Source: Pseudomonas sp. stari2 (GTDB lineage: Bacteria; Pseudomonadota; Gammaproteobacteria; Pseudomonadales; Pseudomonadaceae). From it: a DNA stretch of 64,000 bases. Each line of letters begins with the position of its first letter. Position 1 is the first letter of the stretch. Positions 1 through 8,531 of the stretch are shown here, piece after piece. The notes beneath the pieces were generated by a model. The model was not told the origin of the DNA. It was given only the letters and a program-made list of their open reading frames with translations, and made no database searches. The DNA lies in NCBI RefSeq assembly GCF_040760005.1, contig NZ_CP099760.1, forward strand, positions 1,917,501 through 1,981,500, read 5' to 3'. A program made the translations under genes and the position numbers.

Positions 1-108
1 GATAGTCGCCGTGTATAGTGAAAAGACGCGACGCTGAAAGCACACTCAGGGTCATGCTGACCGTAGCTGCTACAGGTGCGGCGAAACAGGCTTTACGATG
101 AGAATGCA

Positions 109-522
109 ATGCTGAAGATTTCCAATAACGTGCATCTGCCGGATGCCGAGATCGAACTGACTGCCATCCGCGCCCAAGGGGCTGGCGGGCAGAACGTCAA
201 CAAGGTCTCCAGCGCCGTGCACTTGCGCTTCGATATTCCTGCCTCGTCCTTGCCCGAGTTCTACAAGGAGCGGCTGCTGGCGCTTCGCGACACTCGCATC
301 ACCAGCGATGGCGTGCTGATCATCAAGGCTCAGCAATACCGCACGCAGGAACAGAATCGCGCCGATGCACTGGAGCGTCTGACCGAGTTGATCCTCAGCG
401 CCACCAAGGTCGAGAAGAAACGCCGTCCAACCAAGCCGACGCTGGGGTCGAAGAAGCGTCGGCTGGAGTCGAAGACCAAGCGCGGCAGCATCAAGGCCGG
501 GCGCGGCAAGGTGGATTTCTAG
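109..522 (+). CDS. arfB: Alternative ribosome-rescue factor B (peptidyl-tRNA hydrolase ArfB/YaeJ)
   Basis: A 137-aa release-factor-like protein that frees stalled ribosomes by hydrolysing peptidyl-tRNA in the cytoplasm. The GGQ catalytic motif is seen in the segment [10 protein letters not shown] near residue 25. The C-terminus is a Lys/Arg-rich tail ([19 protein letters not shown] and beyond), which in this family enters the empty mRNA channel. The frame is open from a GTG at 76, but the conserved family N-terminus begins at [15 protein letters not shown], so the ATG at 109 is preferred. No strong ribosome binding site is visible. Its stop overlaps the stop of the convergent MFS gene. Confidence 0.93.
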   Translation: MLKISNNVHLPDAEIELTAIRAQGAGGQNVNKVSSAVHLRFDIPASSLPEFYKERLLALRDTRITSDGVLIIKAQQYRTQEQNRADALERLTELILSATKVEKKRRPTKPTLGSKKRRLESKTKRGSIKAGRGKVDF

Positions 523-1718
523 TCTTCGCGGTACTTCGACGTGTGGCGATACAGATAGACGCTCAACGCCAGGCCACTCAATGCGGCGATTGCGGCGAAC
601 AGGAAGATCGAGGCAAAACCGAAGCCCGCCGCAATCGCCCCGGCCAATGGCCCGGTGATCCCCAGCGACAGATCGATGAACAGCGAATAGGCGCCGACCG
701 CCGCACCGCGACTGGAAGCCGGCACCAGGTTCACCGCTTCCACGCCCAGCGCCGGGAACACCAGCGAGAAGCCGAAACCGCTCAATGCCGCACCCGCCAG
801 CGCCCAGTGCGCGTCCGGCGCCAGCCATAGCAACAGCAGGCCCAGTGTTTCCACCGACAGGCAGGCAATCGCCACGCGAAAGCCGCCGAGGCGGTTGATC
901 AGGTTACCGAACAGCAGTCGCGCGCCGATGAAGCTTGCACCGAACAGACTCAGGCACAGCACCGCGTTTTCCCAATGCTGTGTGGCGTAATACAGAGTGA
1001 TGAAGGTGGCGATTGTGCCGAAACCGATCGAGCCCAGCGCCAGTCCGCAGCCGTGGGGAAAGACGCGACCCAGCACATGCATGAACGGCAAACGCTCGCC
1101 AGCGACAATCGGCGCGGCGGTTTTCGGCCAGGCCAGCAGCAAGCCCAGCGATGCGAGCAACAGAATGCTCACGCCCATGCTCCACAGACCGAAATGGCTG
1201 ACCAGCCACACACCCAACGGCGCCCCGATGGCCAGCGCACCATAACTGGCGATCCCGTTCCATGAGATGACTTTGGCCGTGTTGGCCGCGCCGACGCGGC
1301 CGATGCCCCAGCCGATCGATCCGGAGCCGACGAGACTTTCCGCACTGCCCAGTACCAGGCGGCCGATGAACAGGCTGATCAGACTGAGCATCGGCAGATT
1401 GGGCGTCCAGGCCGAAAACAGCATGAACACGCCACTCAGTCCACACCCGGCCAGACCAATCATCACCGCACGTTTGCTGCCCTGGTTGTCGATGATCTTG
1501 CCGGCATACGGACGACTGAGCAGGGTGGCGAGGTATTGCACGCTGATCACCAGACCGGCGATGACCGCGCCGAAGCCCAGGTCGCTATGTACGTAGCCGG
1601 GCAGCACCGCCAGCGGAATGCCGATATTCAGGTAGCCGATGAAGGTGAACAGGACGATGGAAACGACTTGCAGCGTGACCGCCAGGGGGCGCTGGGGTTC
1701 TGGCATAGAGGACGACAT
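519..1718 (-). CDS. MFS transporter, YhhS/YfcJ-like
   Basis: A 399-aa inner-membrane protein of the major facilitator superfamily with many hydrophobic segments, consistent with about 12 transmembrane helices. The loop after the second helix ([18 protein letters not shown]) matches the MFS signature region. The overall look is that of the YhhS/YfcJ group of putative drug or arabinose-type exporters; the substrate cannot be read from sequence. The first ATG (1716-1718) is used; a second in-frame ATG four codons later is possible, and neither has a strong ribosome binding site. It converges on arfB and the two stop codons share the tetramer CTAG at 519-522. Confidence 0.85.
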   Translation of the reverse strand: MSSSMPEPQRPLAVTLQVVSIVLFTFIGYLNIGIPLAVLPGYVHSDLGFGAVIAGLVISVQYLATLLSRPYAGKIIDNQGSKRAVMIGLAGCGLSGVFMLFSAWTPNLPMLSLISLFIGRLVLGSAESLVGSGSIGWGIGRVGAANTAKVISWNGIASYGALAIGAPLGVWLVSHFGLWSMGVSILLLASLGLLLAWPKTAAPIVAGERLPFMHVLGRVFPHGCGLALGSIGFGTIATFITLYYATQHWENAVLCLSLFGASFIGARLLFGNLINRLGGFRVAIACLSVETLGLLLLWLAPDAHWALAGAALSGFGFSLVFPALGVEAVNLVPASSRGAAVGAYSLFIDLSLGITGPLAGAIAAGFGFASIFLFAAIAALSGLALSVYLYRHTSKYRED

Positions 1719-1801
1719 GGGTAACGATCCACGGGGAGAGCAGAATAGATAGGCTGCTCATGATACCGGCGTGGACGATTCTGCGGCGGGGAAAAGTAAA
1801 A

Positions 1802-1984
1802 CTATTTGGCCGGGGCGACCAGTTGCGTGGTGACCAGTGCGGCGAGGGCGTTTTCTTCGCTGCCGAAACGGGCGAGCAGTGCGGCCTGTTTCTCGGGCGA
1901 GAGACGGCTCCAGATCTCGATCATCTTCTCGGTGGCGCCGATAAGGATTTCAGCCTGTTGTTCGTTAAAGGTTTCGTCGGTCAT
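1802..1984 (-). CDS. Small conserved-type hypothetical protein (60 aa)
   Basis: A 60-aa acidic, helix-prone protein starting MTDETFNEQQAEILIGATEK. The frame is open upstream to 2035, but those upstream codons run through a perfect inverted repeat (2006-2037), so the ATG at 1984 is the better start. There is no signal peptide or membrane segment. Coding potential is supported by its composition and position in a reverse-strand run (43-aa gene, this gene, MFS gene). Function unknown. Confidence 0.55.
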   Translation of the reverse strand: MTDETFNEQQAEILIGATEKMIEIWSRLSPEKQAALLARFGSEENALAALVTTQLVAPAK

Positions 1985-2005
1985 GGCAGGCTCAGGTTTC
2001 AGGCA

Positions 2006-2037
2006 GTGTGGAAAGCGCATGTTAGCGCTTTCCACAC
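2006..2037. repeat. Perfect 13-bp inverted repeat (hairpin)
   Basis: The arms at 2006-2018 and 2025-2037 are exact reverse complements around the 6-base loop ATGTTA. It lies between two small reverse-strand genes. There is no T-tract on either side, so it is not a classical intrinsic terminator; it could be an RNA-processing or attenuating hairpin. Confidence 0.7.
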
Positions 2038-2058
2038 GGTCTGTACGGCGGGTGTTGC

Positions 2059-2190
2059 TTACTCTTCGCTGTCGGCCGGACGGCTTTCGGCGGCTTCTTT
2101 CGGCTCGGGCTGTTGGGCACCGGCTTGTTGCGTGGTCGTCTGCTCAGGTACGTGCAGGCTTGGGAAGGGGAGATTCGGAATCTCGTGCAT
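2059..2190 (-). CDS. Very small hypothetical protein (43 aa)
   Basis: A 43-codon reading frame starting MHEIPNLPFPSLHVPEQ and ending in an acidic, Gln/Glu/Pro/Ala-rich tail (ESRPADSEE). A strong GAGGAG ribosome binding site sits 7 bases before the ATG, the main reason for calling it. There is no membrane segment or known domain; it is probably disordered. It precedes the 60-aa gene on the same strand, separated by the perfect hairpin at 2006-2037. Function unknown. Confidence 0.5.
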   Translation of the reverse strand: MHEIPNLPFPSLHVPEQTTTQQAGAQQPEPKEAAESRPADSEE

Positions 2191-2314
2191 GGTTGCGCTC
2201 CTCGCTAAGTCTGTTGATAGATCTGGTAGATCCGCGCTTTCAGAAAGCCTGCGAAGGATACAGCAGTAAAAATGACAAACAGATTTTTAATTCCGCTTGT
2301 TGCGACGGGCGGGA

Positions 2315-2326
2315 TTGTCTAGACAA
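2315..2326. repeat. 12-bp perfect palindrome
   Basis: TTGTCTAGACAA is a perfect palindrome in the 200-bp gap between the end of phhC and the start of the 43-aa gene, on the upstream side of that small gene. It could be a dimeric regulator site or chance; no regulator is identified. Confidence 0.3.
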
Positions 2327-2391
2327 GTGCGACAGGGTGACGCAGGGCAAACGCGGGAGCGGCGGTGTGCCCGTCGCCCCCTGACATTGGT

Positions 2392-3585
2392 TTATTTGCA
2401 GACGTTGGCGATCGCCTCGGCCAGCAGGTCCAGACGCGTCGCATCGATCCCGGCGACGTTGGCCCGGCCCGAGCTGACCATGTATACGCTGTGATGTTCG
2501 CGCAGGTTTTTCACTTGTTCCGGCGACAGGCCGGTGTAGGAAAACATGCCGCGTTGCACGCCAATGTGCGCAAAACGCTCGCGCAGACCGTGCGGTTCCA
2601 GTGCTTCGACCAAACCGCTGCGCAACTGGGCGATACGCAGGCGCATGGCTTCCACTTCGTCGGCCCAGCGGCGTTTCAGCTCCGGGTCGGCGAGGATCGT
2701 GGCGACGACGGCTGCGCCGTGATCCGGTGGTGTCGACCACAGGTTGCGGGCGATGTGGGCCAGCTGGCTGCGGATGTCGATAAGCTTGTCGGCGGTTTTC
2801 GCGCAGACGATCAGAGCACCGGTGCGGTCGCGGTACAGGCCGAAGTTCTTCGAGCAGGAACTGGTGATCAGCAGCTCGGGCAACTCGGCAGCGAACAGCC
2901 GGGTTGACCATGCATCCTGCTCCAGACCGTCGCCGAAGCCCTGGTAGGCAAAGTCGATCAGCGGCAGCAGATTGCGGCTGCGCACCACGTCCAGCACCCG
3001 ACGCCAGTCGTCGTGACTCAGGTCGAAACCGGTCGGGTTGTGGCAGCACGCATGCAGCAGCACCACATCGCCCTTCGGCACTTCATTGAGCACGGCGAGC
3101 ATCGCATCGACGTCGAGGCGGTTGTCGCTGCCCACGTACGGGTAATGACTGATCTTGACCCCGGCGGCCGCGAAAATCGTTTCGTGGATCGGCCAGGTCG
3201 GGTTGCTCAACCAGACGCCCTTGCCCGGCAGGCATTGTGCGATGAAGTCCGCCGCCAGACGCAGGGCACCGGTGCCGCCCGGGGTCTGGGTGGCACCGGC
3301 ACGTTGCTGGGCGATCAGTGCCGAATCGGCGCCGAGCACAAGCTCGTTGATGACCTTGCCGAACAGCGGATTGCCGTGGCCACCGATGTAGGTCTTGGTG
3401 TCCTGGCTCTCGACCAGACGCGCCTCGGCGATTTTCACCGCCTCGGGAATCGGCGTCAGGCCTTGGGCGTCCTTGTAGACGCCCACGCCAAGGTCGAACT
3501 TGCGCGGGTTGGAATCCTGCGCGTAGGCCTCCATCAGGCCGAGGATCGGGTCGCCGGGCACCCGGCCGATGGCGTCGAAGTGCAT
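2392..3585 (-). CDS. phhC: Aromatic amino acid aminotransferase PhhC
   Basis: A 397-aa class I fold-type aminotransferase. It transaminates tyrosine and phenylalanine with 2-oxoglutarate, the step after PhhA in aromatic catabolism. The PLP-binding region is visible as SSCSKNFGLYRDRTGAL near residue 245 (Schiff-base Lys in SKNFG), with the upstream NPTGFD motif near residue 183 and a C-terminal arginine region. Length matches AspC/TyrB proteins. Its ATG overlaps the phhB stop by one base, so it is translationally coupled as the last gene of phhA-phhB-phhC. AspC-like aspartate activity is also possible; the operon context favours PhhC. Confidence 0.93.
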   Translation of the reverse strand: MHFDAIGRVPGDPILGLMEAYAQDSNPRKFDLGVGVYKDAQGLTPIPEAVKIAEARLVESQDTKTYIGGHGNPLFGKVINELVLGADSALIAQQRAGATQTPGGTGALRLAADFIAQCLPGKGVWLSNPTWPIHETIFAAAGVKISHYPYVGSDNRLDVDAMLAVLNEVPKGDVVLLHACCHNPTGFDLSHDDWRRVLDVVRSRNLLPLIDFAYQGFGDGLEQDAWSTRLFAAELPELLITSSCSKNFGLYRDRTGALIVCAKTADKLIDIRSQLAHIARNLWSTPPDHGAAVVATILADPELKRRWADEVEAMRLRIAQLRSGLVEALEPHGLRERFAHIGVQRGMFSYTGLSPEQVKNLREHHSVYMVSSGRANVAGIDATRLDLLAEAIANVCK

Positions 3586-3941
3586 TACTTGCGTCCTTCT
3601 GCAGTCTTGGCCACTTCGTCAGTGCGCGCGGCCATGATGAAGTCGTTGCGGTGCAGGCCCTTGATCGAGTGGCTCCACCAGGTCACGGTGACTTTGCCCC
3701 ACTCGGTCAGCAGGCCCGGGTGGTGACCTTCGGCCTCGGAGATCTCGCCGACGGCGTTGGTGAAGGCCAGGGCGTGCTTGAAATTCTTGAACAGGAAGAC
3801 TTTTTCCAACTGCATGATGCTGTCACGCACTTCGATGTTCCAGTCAGGGATCTGCTTGATCAGGATCGGCAATTCTTCATCGCTGACCTGTGGAGCATCG
3901 GCACGGCACGCTTCGCAATGGGCTTGGTTCAAGGTGGACAT
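3585..3941 (-). CDS. phhB: Pterin-4a-carbinolamine dehydratase PhhB
   Basis: A 118-aa cytoplasmic enzyme that dehydrates 4a-hydroxytetrahydrobiopterin so the pterin cofactor of PhhA can be recycled. The family signature is visible as [20 protein letters not shown] followed by a conserved Asp, giving the His/His/Trp/Asp active-site set. The start ATG has an AGGAAG ribosome binding site. It lies 110 bp downstream of phhA and is coupled to phhC by a one-base overlap. Confidence 0.95.
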
Positions 3942-4051
3942 GGTGTACTTCCTGAAATCTAGAGGTGTTTTTTTATATTGGCTGGCAATGTCGTCACGCT
4001 AAACCAAAGCCGCGACGACTGACAGACTCACTTGTAAGTAAAAGCCACGGT

Positions 4052-4843
4052 TCACGCAGCTTTTGGTTTCGGCGGAAATTTCGGTGCGTGCAGACCCAGC
4101 TGCATGCCTTGCTTGACCATGCCCATGATGTCTTCGTGGGCGAGGTCGAACAGGCGCTTGAGGTTCGGCAGGACAAAGTACAGCGGTTGCAGGATGTCGA
4201 TGCGATACGGCGTGCGCATCGCTTCCAGCGGATCGAAGGCCTGATGCTCGGGCTCGTCCGACAGCGAGTAAACAGTTTCCTTCGGCGATGACAGGATGCC
4301 GCCACCGTAGATGCGTTTGCCCTGCGGGGTGTCGACCAGGCCGAATTCGATGGTCATCCAGTACAGGCGCGCCAGATACACGCGTTCTTCCTTGGTCGCT
4401 TGCAGGCCGAGCTTGCCGTAGGTGTGGGTGAATTCGGCGAACCAAGGGTTGGTCAGCAGCGGGCAGTGACCAAAGATCTCGTGGAAAATGTCCGGCTCTT
4501 GCAGGTAGTCCAGTTCTTCGCGGGTGCGAATGAAGGTGGCCACCGGAAACTGCTTGCTGGCGAGCAATTCGAAAAAGGTCTGGAAGGGAATCAGCGCCGG
4601 GACGCGGGCAACCTGCCAACCGGTGGTCTCGCCGAGCACCTTGTTGATCTCGCCCAGTTGCGGGATGCGGTCGTGGGGCAGGCCGAGTTTTTCGATACCG
4701 TCCAGGTATTCCTGGCACGCCCGACCCTCGATCACTTTCAACTGGCGGGTGATCAGCGTGTTCCACACCGCGTGTTCTTCGGCGGGGTAGTCGATAAAAC
4801 CTTGCGCATCGGGCTCGCGGGCCACGTATTGCGTCTGCTTCAT
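4052..4843 (-). CDS. phhA: Phenylalanine 4-monooxygenase PhhA
   Basis: A 263-aa non-haem iron, pterin-dependent hydroxylase that converts phenylalanine to tyrosine. The iron ligands are visible: the HE..GH pair in DIFHEIFGHCPLLTNPWF near residue 137 and the Glu in YWMTIEFGLV near residue 180. The length fits the short bacterial form, which lacks the ACT regulatory domain of animal enzymes. Its start has a GGAGAG ribosome binding site. It heads the phhABC operon and is divergent from its probable activator phhR. Confidence 0.96.
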   Translation of the reverse strand: MKQTQYVAREPDAQGFIDYPAEEHAVWNTLITRQLKVIEGRACQEYLDGIEKLGLPHDRIPQLGEINKVLGETTGWQVARVPALIPFQTFFELLASKQFPVATFIRTREELDYLQEPDIFHEIFGHCPLLTNPWFAEFTHTYGKLGLQATKEERVYLARLYWMTIEFGLVDTPQGKRIYGGGILSSPKETVYSLSDEPEHQAFDPLEAMRTPYRIDILQPLYFVLPNLKRLFDLAHEDIMGMVKQGMQLGLHAPKFPPKPKAA

Positions 4844-4964
4844 ACTGCTCTCCTGCGAGGGAAATTCGTTCTTGTTATGTCCTGCTATGGACTGAGAAAT
4901 ACCCCAGAGCGTGCCGTGTTGCAGTAGGTTGAAGACCTGTCGAGTAGGAAAAATCTCTTTAAAA

Positions 4965-4982
4965 CGTAAAATTATCGTTACG
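4965..4982. promoter_or_regulatory. Candidate PhhR/TyrR-box operator
   Basis: CGTAAA-N6-GTTACG, with exact CGTAA/TTACG dyad symmetry, resembles the TyrR/PhhR box (TGTAAA-N6-TTTACA type). It sits about 120 bp before phhA and 130 bp before phhR, so it could serve activation of phhABC and autoregulation of phhR. The family model is established; binding here is inferred. Confidence 0.5.
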
Positions 4983-5111
4983 CTTTGTGCGATAAGTCGG
5001 GATTGCAGTGATTCGCGGGTTTGAAACGACCTGTGTCTGTCACATAATCTTGACGACTATCTTGCGGGCGGCAGAGAAAAATCCGCCCCTCTACCTGTTT
5101 CGGGCCTTTAT

Positions 5112-6671
5112 ATGCGTATCAAAGTCCACTGCCAGAACCGCATCGGCATCCTGCGCGACATTCTCAATCTGCTGGTGGAGTACGGGATCAACGTCGCCCG
5201 CGGCGAGGTCGGCGGTGAGCACGGCAACGCGATCTATCTGCATTGTCCGAACCTGATCAATCTGCAGTTCCAGGCGTTGCGGCCCAAATTCGAAGCCATC
5301 GCCGGGGTGTTCGGCGTCAAGCGAGTAGGGCTGATGCCCAGCGAGCGTCGGCACATGGAGCTGAATGCGTTGCTCGGTGCACTGGAGTTTCCGGTATTGT
5401 CGATCGATATGGGTGGCTCGATCGTTGCCGCCAACCGTGCTGCGGCGCAGTTGCTCGGGGTGCGGGTGGACGAGGTGCCGGGGATTCCGCTGTCGCGTTA
5501 CGCCGAAGACTTCGACCTGCCGGAACTGGTGCGTGCCAACAAGTCGCGAATCAACGGCATGCGGGTCAAGGTCAAGGGCGATATCTTTCTGGCCGACATC
5601 GCCCCGCTGCAATCGGAGCACGACGACAGCGAGGCCATGGCCGGTGCGGTATTGACGCTGCACCGGGCGGACCGGGTTGGCGAGCGCATCTATAACGTGC
5701 GCAAGCAGGAGTTGCGTGGTTTCGACAGCATCTTCCAGAGCTCGAAAGTGATGGCGGCGGTGGTGCGCGAAGCCCGGCGCATGGCGCCGCTCGATGCGCC
5801 TCTTCTAATTGAAGGCGAAACCGGCACCGGTAAAGAGTTGCTGGCGCGGGCCTGTCACCTGGCGAGCCCGCGTGGCCAGTCGCCGTTGATGGCGCTCAAC
5901 TGTGCGGGGCTGCCGGAGTCGATGGCCGAGACCGAACTGTTCGGCTACGGTCCCGGTGCCTTTGAAGGCGCGCGGGCGGAAGGCAAGCTCGGGCTGCTGG
6001 AGCTGACGGCGGGCGGGACGTTGTTCCTTGATGGTGTCGGCGAAATGAGCCCGCGCTTGCAGGTGAAATTGCTGCGCTTCCTGCAGGACGGATGTTTCCG
6101 TCGAGTGGGTAGTGATGAAGAGGTTTATCTGGATGTGCGGGTGATCTGCGCCACCCAGGTCGACCTGTCAGAGTTGTGTGCTCGCGGCGAGTTTCGCCAG
6201 GATTTGTACCACCGCCTCAACGTGCTCTCATTGCACATTCCGCCGCTGCGCGAATGTCTCGACGGTTTGACGCCGCTGGTGGAGCACTTCCTTGATCAGG
6301 CCAGTCGGCAGATCGGTTGTCCGTTGCCGAAACTGGCACCGGCGGCGATGGATCGGCTCAGTCATTACCATTGGCCGGGCAACGTGAGGCAACTGGAGAA
6401 TGTGCTGTTCCAGGCGGTTTCGCTGTGTGATGGCGGGACGGTCAAAGCCGAACATATTCGTCTGCCAGACTATGGCGTGCGTCAGCCGCTTGGCGATTTC
6501 TCCCTCGAAGGCGGGCTGGACGAGATTGTCGGGCGCTTCGAGAAAGCAGTGCTGGAGCGTTTGTATTCCGAGCATCCTAGCAGTCGGCAACTGGGTAAGC
6601 GGCTAGGCGTCTCGCACACCACGATTGCCAACAAACTGCGTGAATATGAGGTAGGCAAGACCGATTCTTGA
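5112..6671 (+). CDS. phhR: Aromatic amino acid regulator PhhR (TyrR family)
   Basis: A 519-aa transcription factor of the TyrR/PhhR family. Domains in order: N-terminal ACT domain (MRIKVHCQNRIGILRDI, 1-70), a PAS-like sensor (about 75-190), an AAA+ domain (about 205-430; Walker A GETGTGKELLA) and a Fis-type helix-turn-helix at the C-terminus (LGKRLGVSHTTIANKL). The L1 loop reads GAFEGA instead of GAFTGA. The Walker B region reads LFLDGVGEM, with Gly where sigma-54 activators normally have the catalytic Glu. Both changes fit a family reported to act on sigma-70 promoters. Divergent from phhA. Confidence 0.93.
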   Translation: MRIKVHCQNRIGILRDILNLLVEYGINVARGEVGGEHGNAIYLHCPNLINLQFQALRPKFEAIAGVFGVKRVGLMPSERRHMELNALLGALEFPVLSIDMGGSIVAANRAAAQLLGVRVDEVPGIPLSRYAEDFDLPELVRANKSRINGMRVKVKGDIFLADIAPLQSEHDDSEAMAGAVLTLHRADRVGERIYNVRKQELRGFDSIFQSSKVMAAVVREARRMAPLDAPLLIEGETGTGKELLARACHLASPRGQSPLMALNCAGLPESMAETELFGYGPGAFEGARAEGKLGLLELTAGGTLFLDGVGEMSPRLQVKLLRFLQDGCFRRVGSDEEVYLDVRVICATQVDLSELCARGEFRQDLYHRLNVLSLHIPPLRECLDGLTPLVEHFLDQASRQIGCPLPKLAPAAMDRLSHYHWPGNVRQLENVLFQAVSLCDGGTVKAEHIRLPDYGVRQPLGDFSLEGGLDEIVGRFEKAVLERLYSEHPSSRQLGKRLGVSHTTIANKLREYEVGKTDS

Positions 6672-6674
6672 TCC

Positions 6675-6716
6675 CTGCGCGATCGCTCCTGCGCAACGCA
6701 CGGGGCGATCGCGCAG
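6675..6716. terminator. 12-bp inverted repeat after phhR (possible terminator)
   Basis: The arms at 6675-6686 (CTGCGCGATCGC) and 6705-6716 are exact complements around an 18-base spacer, starting 4 bases after the phhR stop. No U-tract follows, so it is a 3'-end hairpin that may stabilise or terminate the phhR transcript rather than a textbook terminator. Confidence 0.4.
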
Positions 6717-6834
6717 CACCATTGCCGCCAAGCGGCATGACACCGCCGGTTTTTCGTCTTCGATACATTTCCTTCTTTCCCGCAAAACCCCTCAAGTCCT
6801 TTGTTTATCGGGTCCTCGACCGCCAGAAAAAAGT

Positions 6835-6850
6835 TGGTCTGCAAATTGCT
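6835..6850 (+). promoter_or_regulatory. Sigma-54 promoter for the flgF operon
   Basis: TGGTCTGCAAATTGCT has the invariant GG and GC exactly 10 bases apart and a good TTGCT -12 element. It lies about 57 bp before the flgF start. RpoN/FleQ control of this operon is established in Pseudomonas aeruginosa; use of this site is inferred. Confidence 0.65.
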
Positions 6851-6906
6851 TGTGGCTCAGCAGTACAGCGGTGGGCGGCAAACGTCCGGCATGCAGAGGA
6901 AAGAGT

Positions 6907-7647
6907 GTGGACAAGTACCTTTATGTGGCAATGACCGGCGCCAGCCAGAACGCTCTGGCGCAAAAGGCTCATGCCAACAACCTGGCGAACATCTCCACCA
7001 ATGGTTTTCAGCGCGACCTGGAGCAGGCGCGTTCGATGCCGGTGTTCGGTGACAGCTTTCCGGCGCGTGCGTTTGCCATGAGCGAACGGCCTGCCACCGA
7101 TTTCACTCCGGGCTCCCTGGTGCAGACCGGGCGTGACCTCGACGTGGCCGTCAGCGGCAACGGCTTCATTGCCGTACAGAACCCCAATGGCGGCGAAAGC
7201 TACGTGCGCACCGGCAGCCTGAATATCGACGCCCTTGGCGTGTTGCGTGCCGGCAACGGCATGCCGGTCCTGGGCAATGGCGGCCCGATTGCCATTCCGC
7301 CGGAGCAGCAGGTGGAAGTCGGCGAAGACGGCACCATCAGTATCCGTGCGATGGGCGAGGGTCCGCGCGTAATGGCCGAAGTCGACCGGATCAAGTTGGT
7401 CAATCCTGACATCAAGAACATGAACAAGGGTCTGGACGGTTCGATCTACACCAAGGACGGCCAGCCTGCGCCGGCCGACGCCAACGTCAAACTGGTGTCG
7501 GGTTTCCTGGAGTCGAGCAACGTCAATGCCGTGGAAGAGATGACCTCGGTGCTGGCCCTGGCCAAGCAGTTCGAGTTGCACGTCAAGATGATGAATACCG
7601 CCAAAGACGACGACCAGGCCATGGCTCGGGTCTTGCAGATCAGCTAA
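6907..7647 (+). CDS. flgF: Flagellar proximal rod protein FlgF
   Basis: A 246-aa rod subunit. The start is the GTG at 6907 (VDKYLYVAMTGASQNALAQ), with an AGAGGA ribosome binding site; an in-frame TTG at 6850 lies inside the promoter region and is rejected. The N-terminal rod-family signature NNLANISTNGFQRDL is present, and the C-terminal coiled segment common to axial proteins ends KMMNTAKDDDQAMARVLQ. First gene of flgFGHIJKL, 45 bp before flgG. Confidence 0.96.
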   Translation: MDKYLYVAMTGASQNALAQKAHANNLANISTNGFQRDLEQARSMPVFGDSFPARAFAMSERPATDFTPGSLVQTGRDLDVAVSGNGFIAVQNPNGGESYVRTGSLNIDALGVLRAGNGMPVLGNGGPIAIPPEQQVEVGEDGTISIRAMGEGPRVMAEVDRIKLVNPDIKNMNKGLDGSIYTKDGQPAPADANVKLVSGFLESSNVNAVEEMTSVLALAKQFELHVKMMNTAKDDDQAMARVLQIS

Positions 7648-7692
7648 TTATCAGAACGTCGCGCCGTAAAACAGGCGCACGAGGAGAATCGA

Positions 7693-8478
7693 ATGCTTCC
7701 GGCTCTATGGGTTGCCAAAACAGGTCTGTCCGCCCAGGACACCAACCTGACCACCATTTCCAACAACCTGGCCAACGTGTCGACCACGGGTTTCAAACGT
7801 GACCGCGCCGAGTTCCAGGACCTGCTGTATCAGATCAAGCGTCAGCCAGGCGCCCAGTCGACCCAGGACAGCGAACTGCCGTCGGGTCTGCAAGTGGGTA
7901 CCGGTGTGCGCATCGTCGGCACCCAGAAAAACTTCACCGCCGGTAGCCTGCAAACCACCGAGCAGCCGCTGGACATGGCCATCGATGGCCGTGGTTTCTT
8001 CCAGATCCTGCAGCCGGATGGCACCACGTCCTACACCCGTGACGGTACTTTCCACCTCGACTCCAATGGCCAGATCGTCAACGCCAGCGGTTTCGCTCTG
8101 GAGCCGGCAATTGTCATCCCGAACAACGCTCAGACCTTTACCGTCGGCCGTGACGGCACCGTGTCGATCACCGTTGCCGGCAACGCTGCTTCTCAAGTGA
8201 TCGGCAACCTGCAGACCGCTGACTTCATCAACCCGGCCGGTCTGCAAGCCGTGGGCAACAACCTGTTCCTGGAAACCGCCGCTTCCGGCGCGCCGCAAGT
8301 CGGTACTCCGGGCCTGAACGGTTTCGGCACCACCCTGCAGAACACCCTGGAAACCTCCAACGTCAGTACCGTGGAAGAGATGGTCAACATGATCACCACT
8401 CAGCGCGCTTACGAGATGAATTCCAAGGTGATCTCCACCGCCGACCAGATGCTCTCGTTCGTAACGCAGAATCTGTAA
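7693..8478 (+). CDS. flgG: Flagellar distal rod protein FlgG
   Basis: A 261-aa distal rod subunit, the classical length. The flagellar basal-body rod signature is seen at the N-terminus (ISNNLANVSTTGFKRDRAE), and the C-terminal axial motif NVSTVEEMVNMITTQRAYEMN is intact. The ribosome binding site is GAGGAG. The YQIKRQPGAQS segment near residues 50-60 corresponds to the FlgG-specific insertion that makes the distal rod straight. Confidence 0.98.
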   Translation: MLPALWVAKTGLSAQDTNLTTISNNLANVSTTGFKRDRAEFQDLLYQIKRQPGAQSTQDSELPSGLQVGTGVRIVGTQKNFTAGSLQTTEQPLDMAIDGRGFFQILQPDGTTSYTRDGTFHLDSNGQIVNASGFALEPAIVIPNNAQTFTVGRDGTVSITVAGNAASQVIGNLQTADFINPAGLQAVGNNLFLETAASGAPQVGTPGLNGFGTTLQNTLETSNVSTVEEMVNMITTQRAYEMNSKVISTADQMLSFVTQNL

Positions 8479-8489
8479 TCAAGTCTATG

Positions 8490-8509
8490 AGGCGGCCATG
8501 AGGCCGCCT
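8490..8509. repeat. Hairpin between flgG and flgH
   Basis: AGGCGGCC and GGCCGCCT form a perfect 8-bp stem with an ATGA loop in the 53-bp flgG-flgH gap. There is no T-tract, so it is probably an intra-operon RNA stability element rather than a terminator. Confidence 0.45.
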
Positions 8510-8531
8510 GCAACACCGTGAGGTAAGGGTC

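Noticed and set aside
4900..4950. Possible sigma-54 promoter for phhA on the reverse strand (a CGGCACG element)
   Set aside because: The -12 GC at the required 10-base spacing is missing.
6675..6716. GCGATCGC-containing inverted repeat considered as a REP or mobile element
   Set aside because: Only one copy is seen in the window and it does not resemble the usual Pseudomonas REP sequences; kept only as a 3'-end hairpin.
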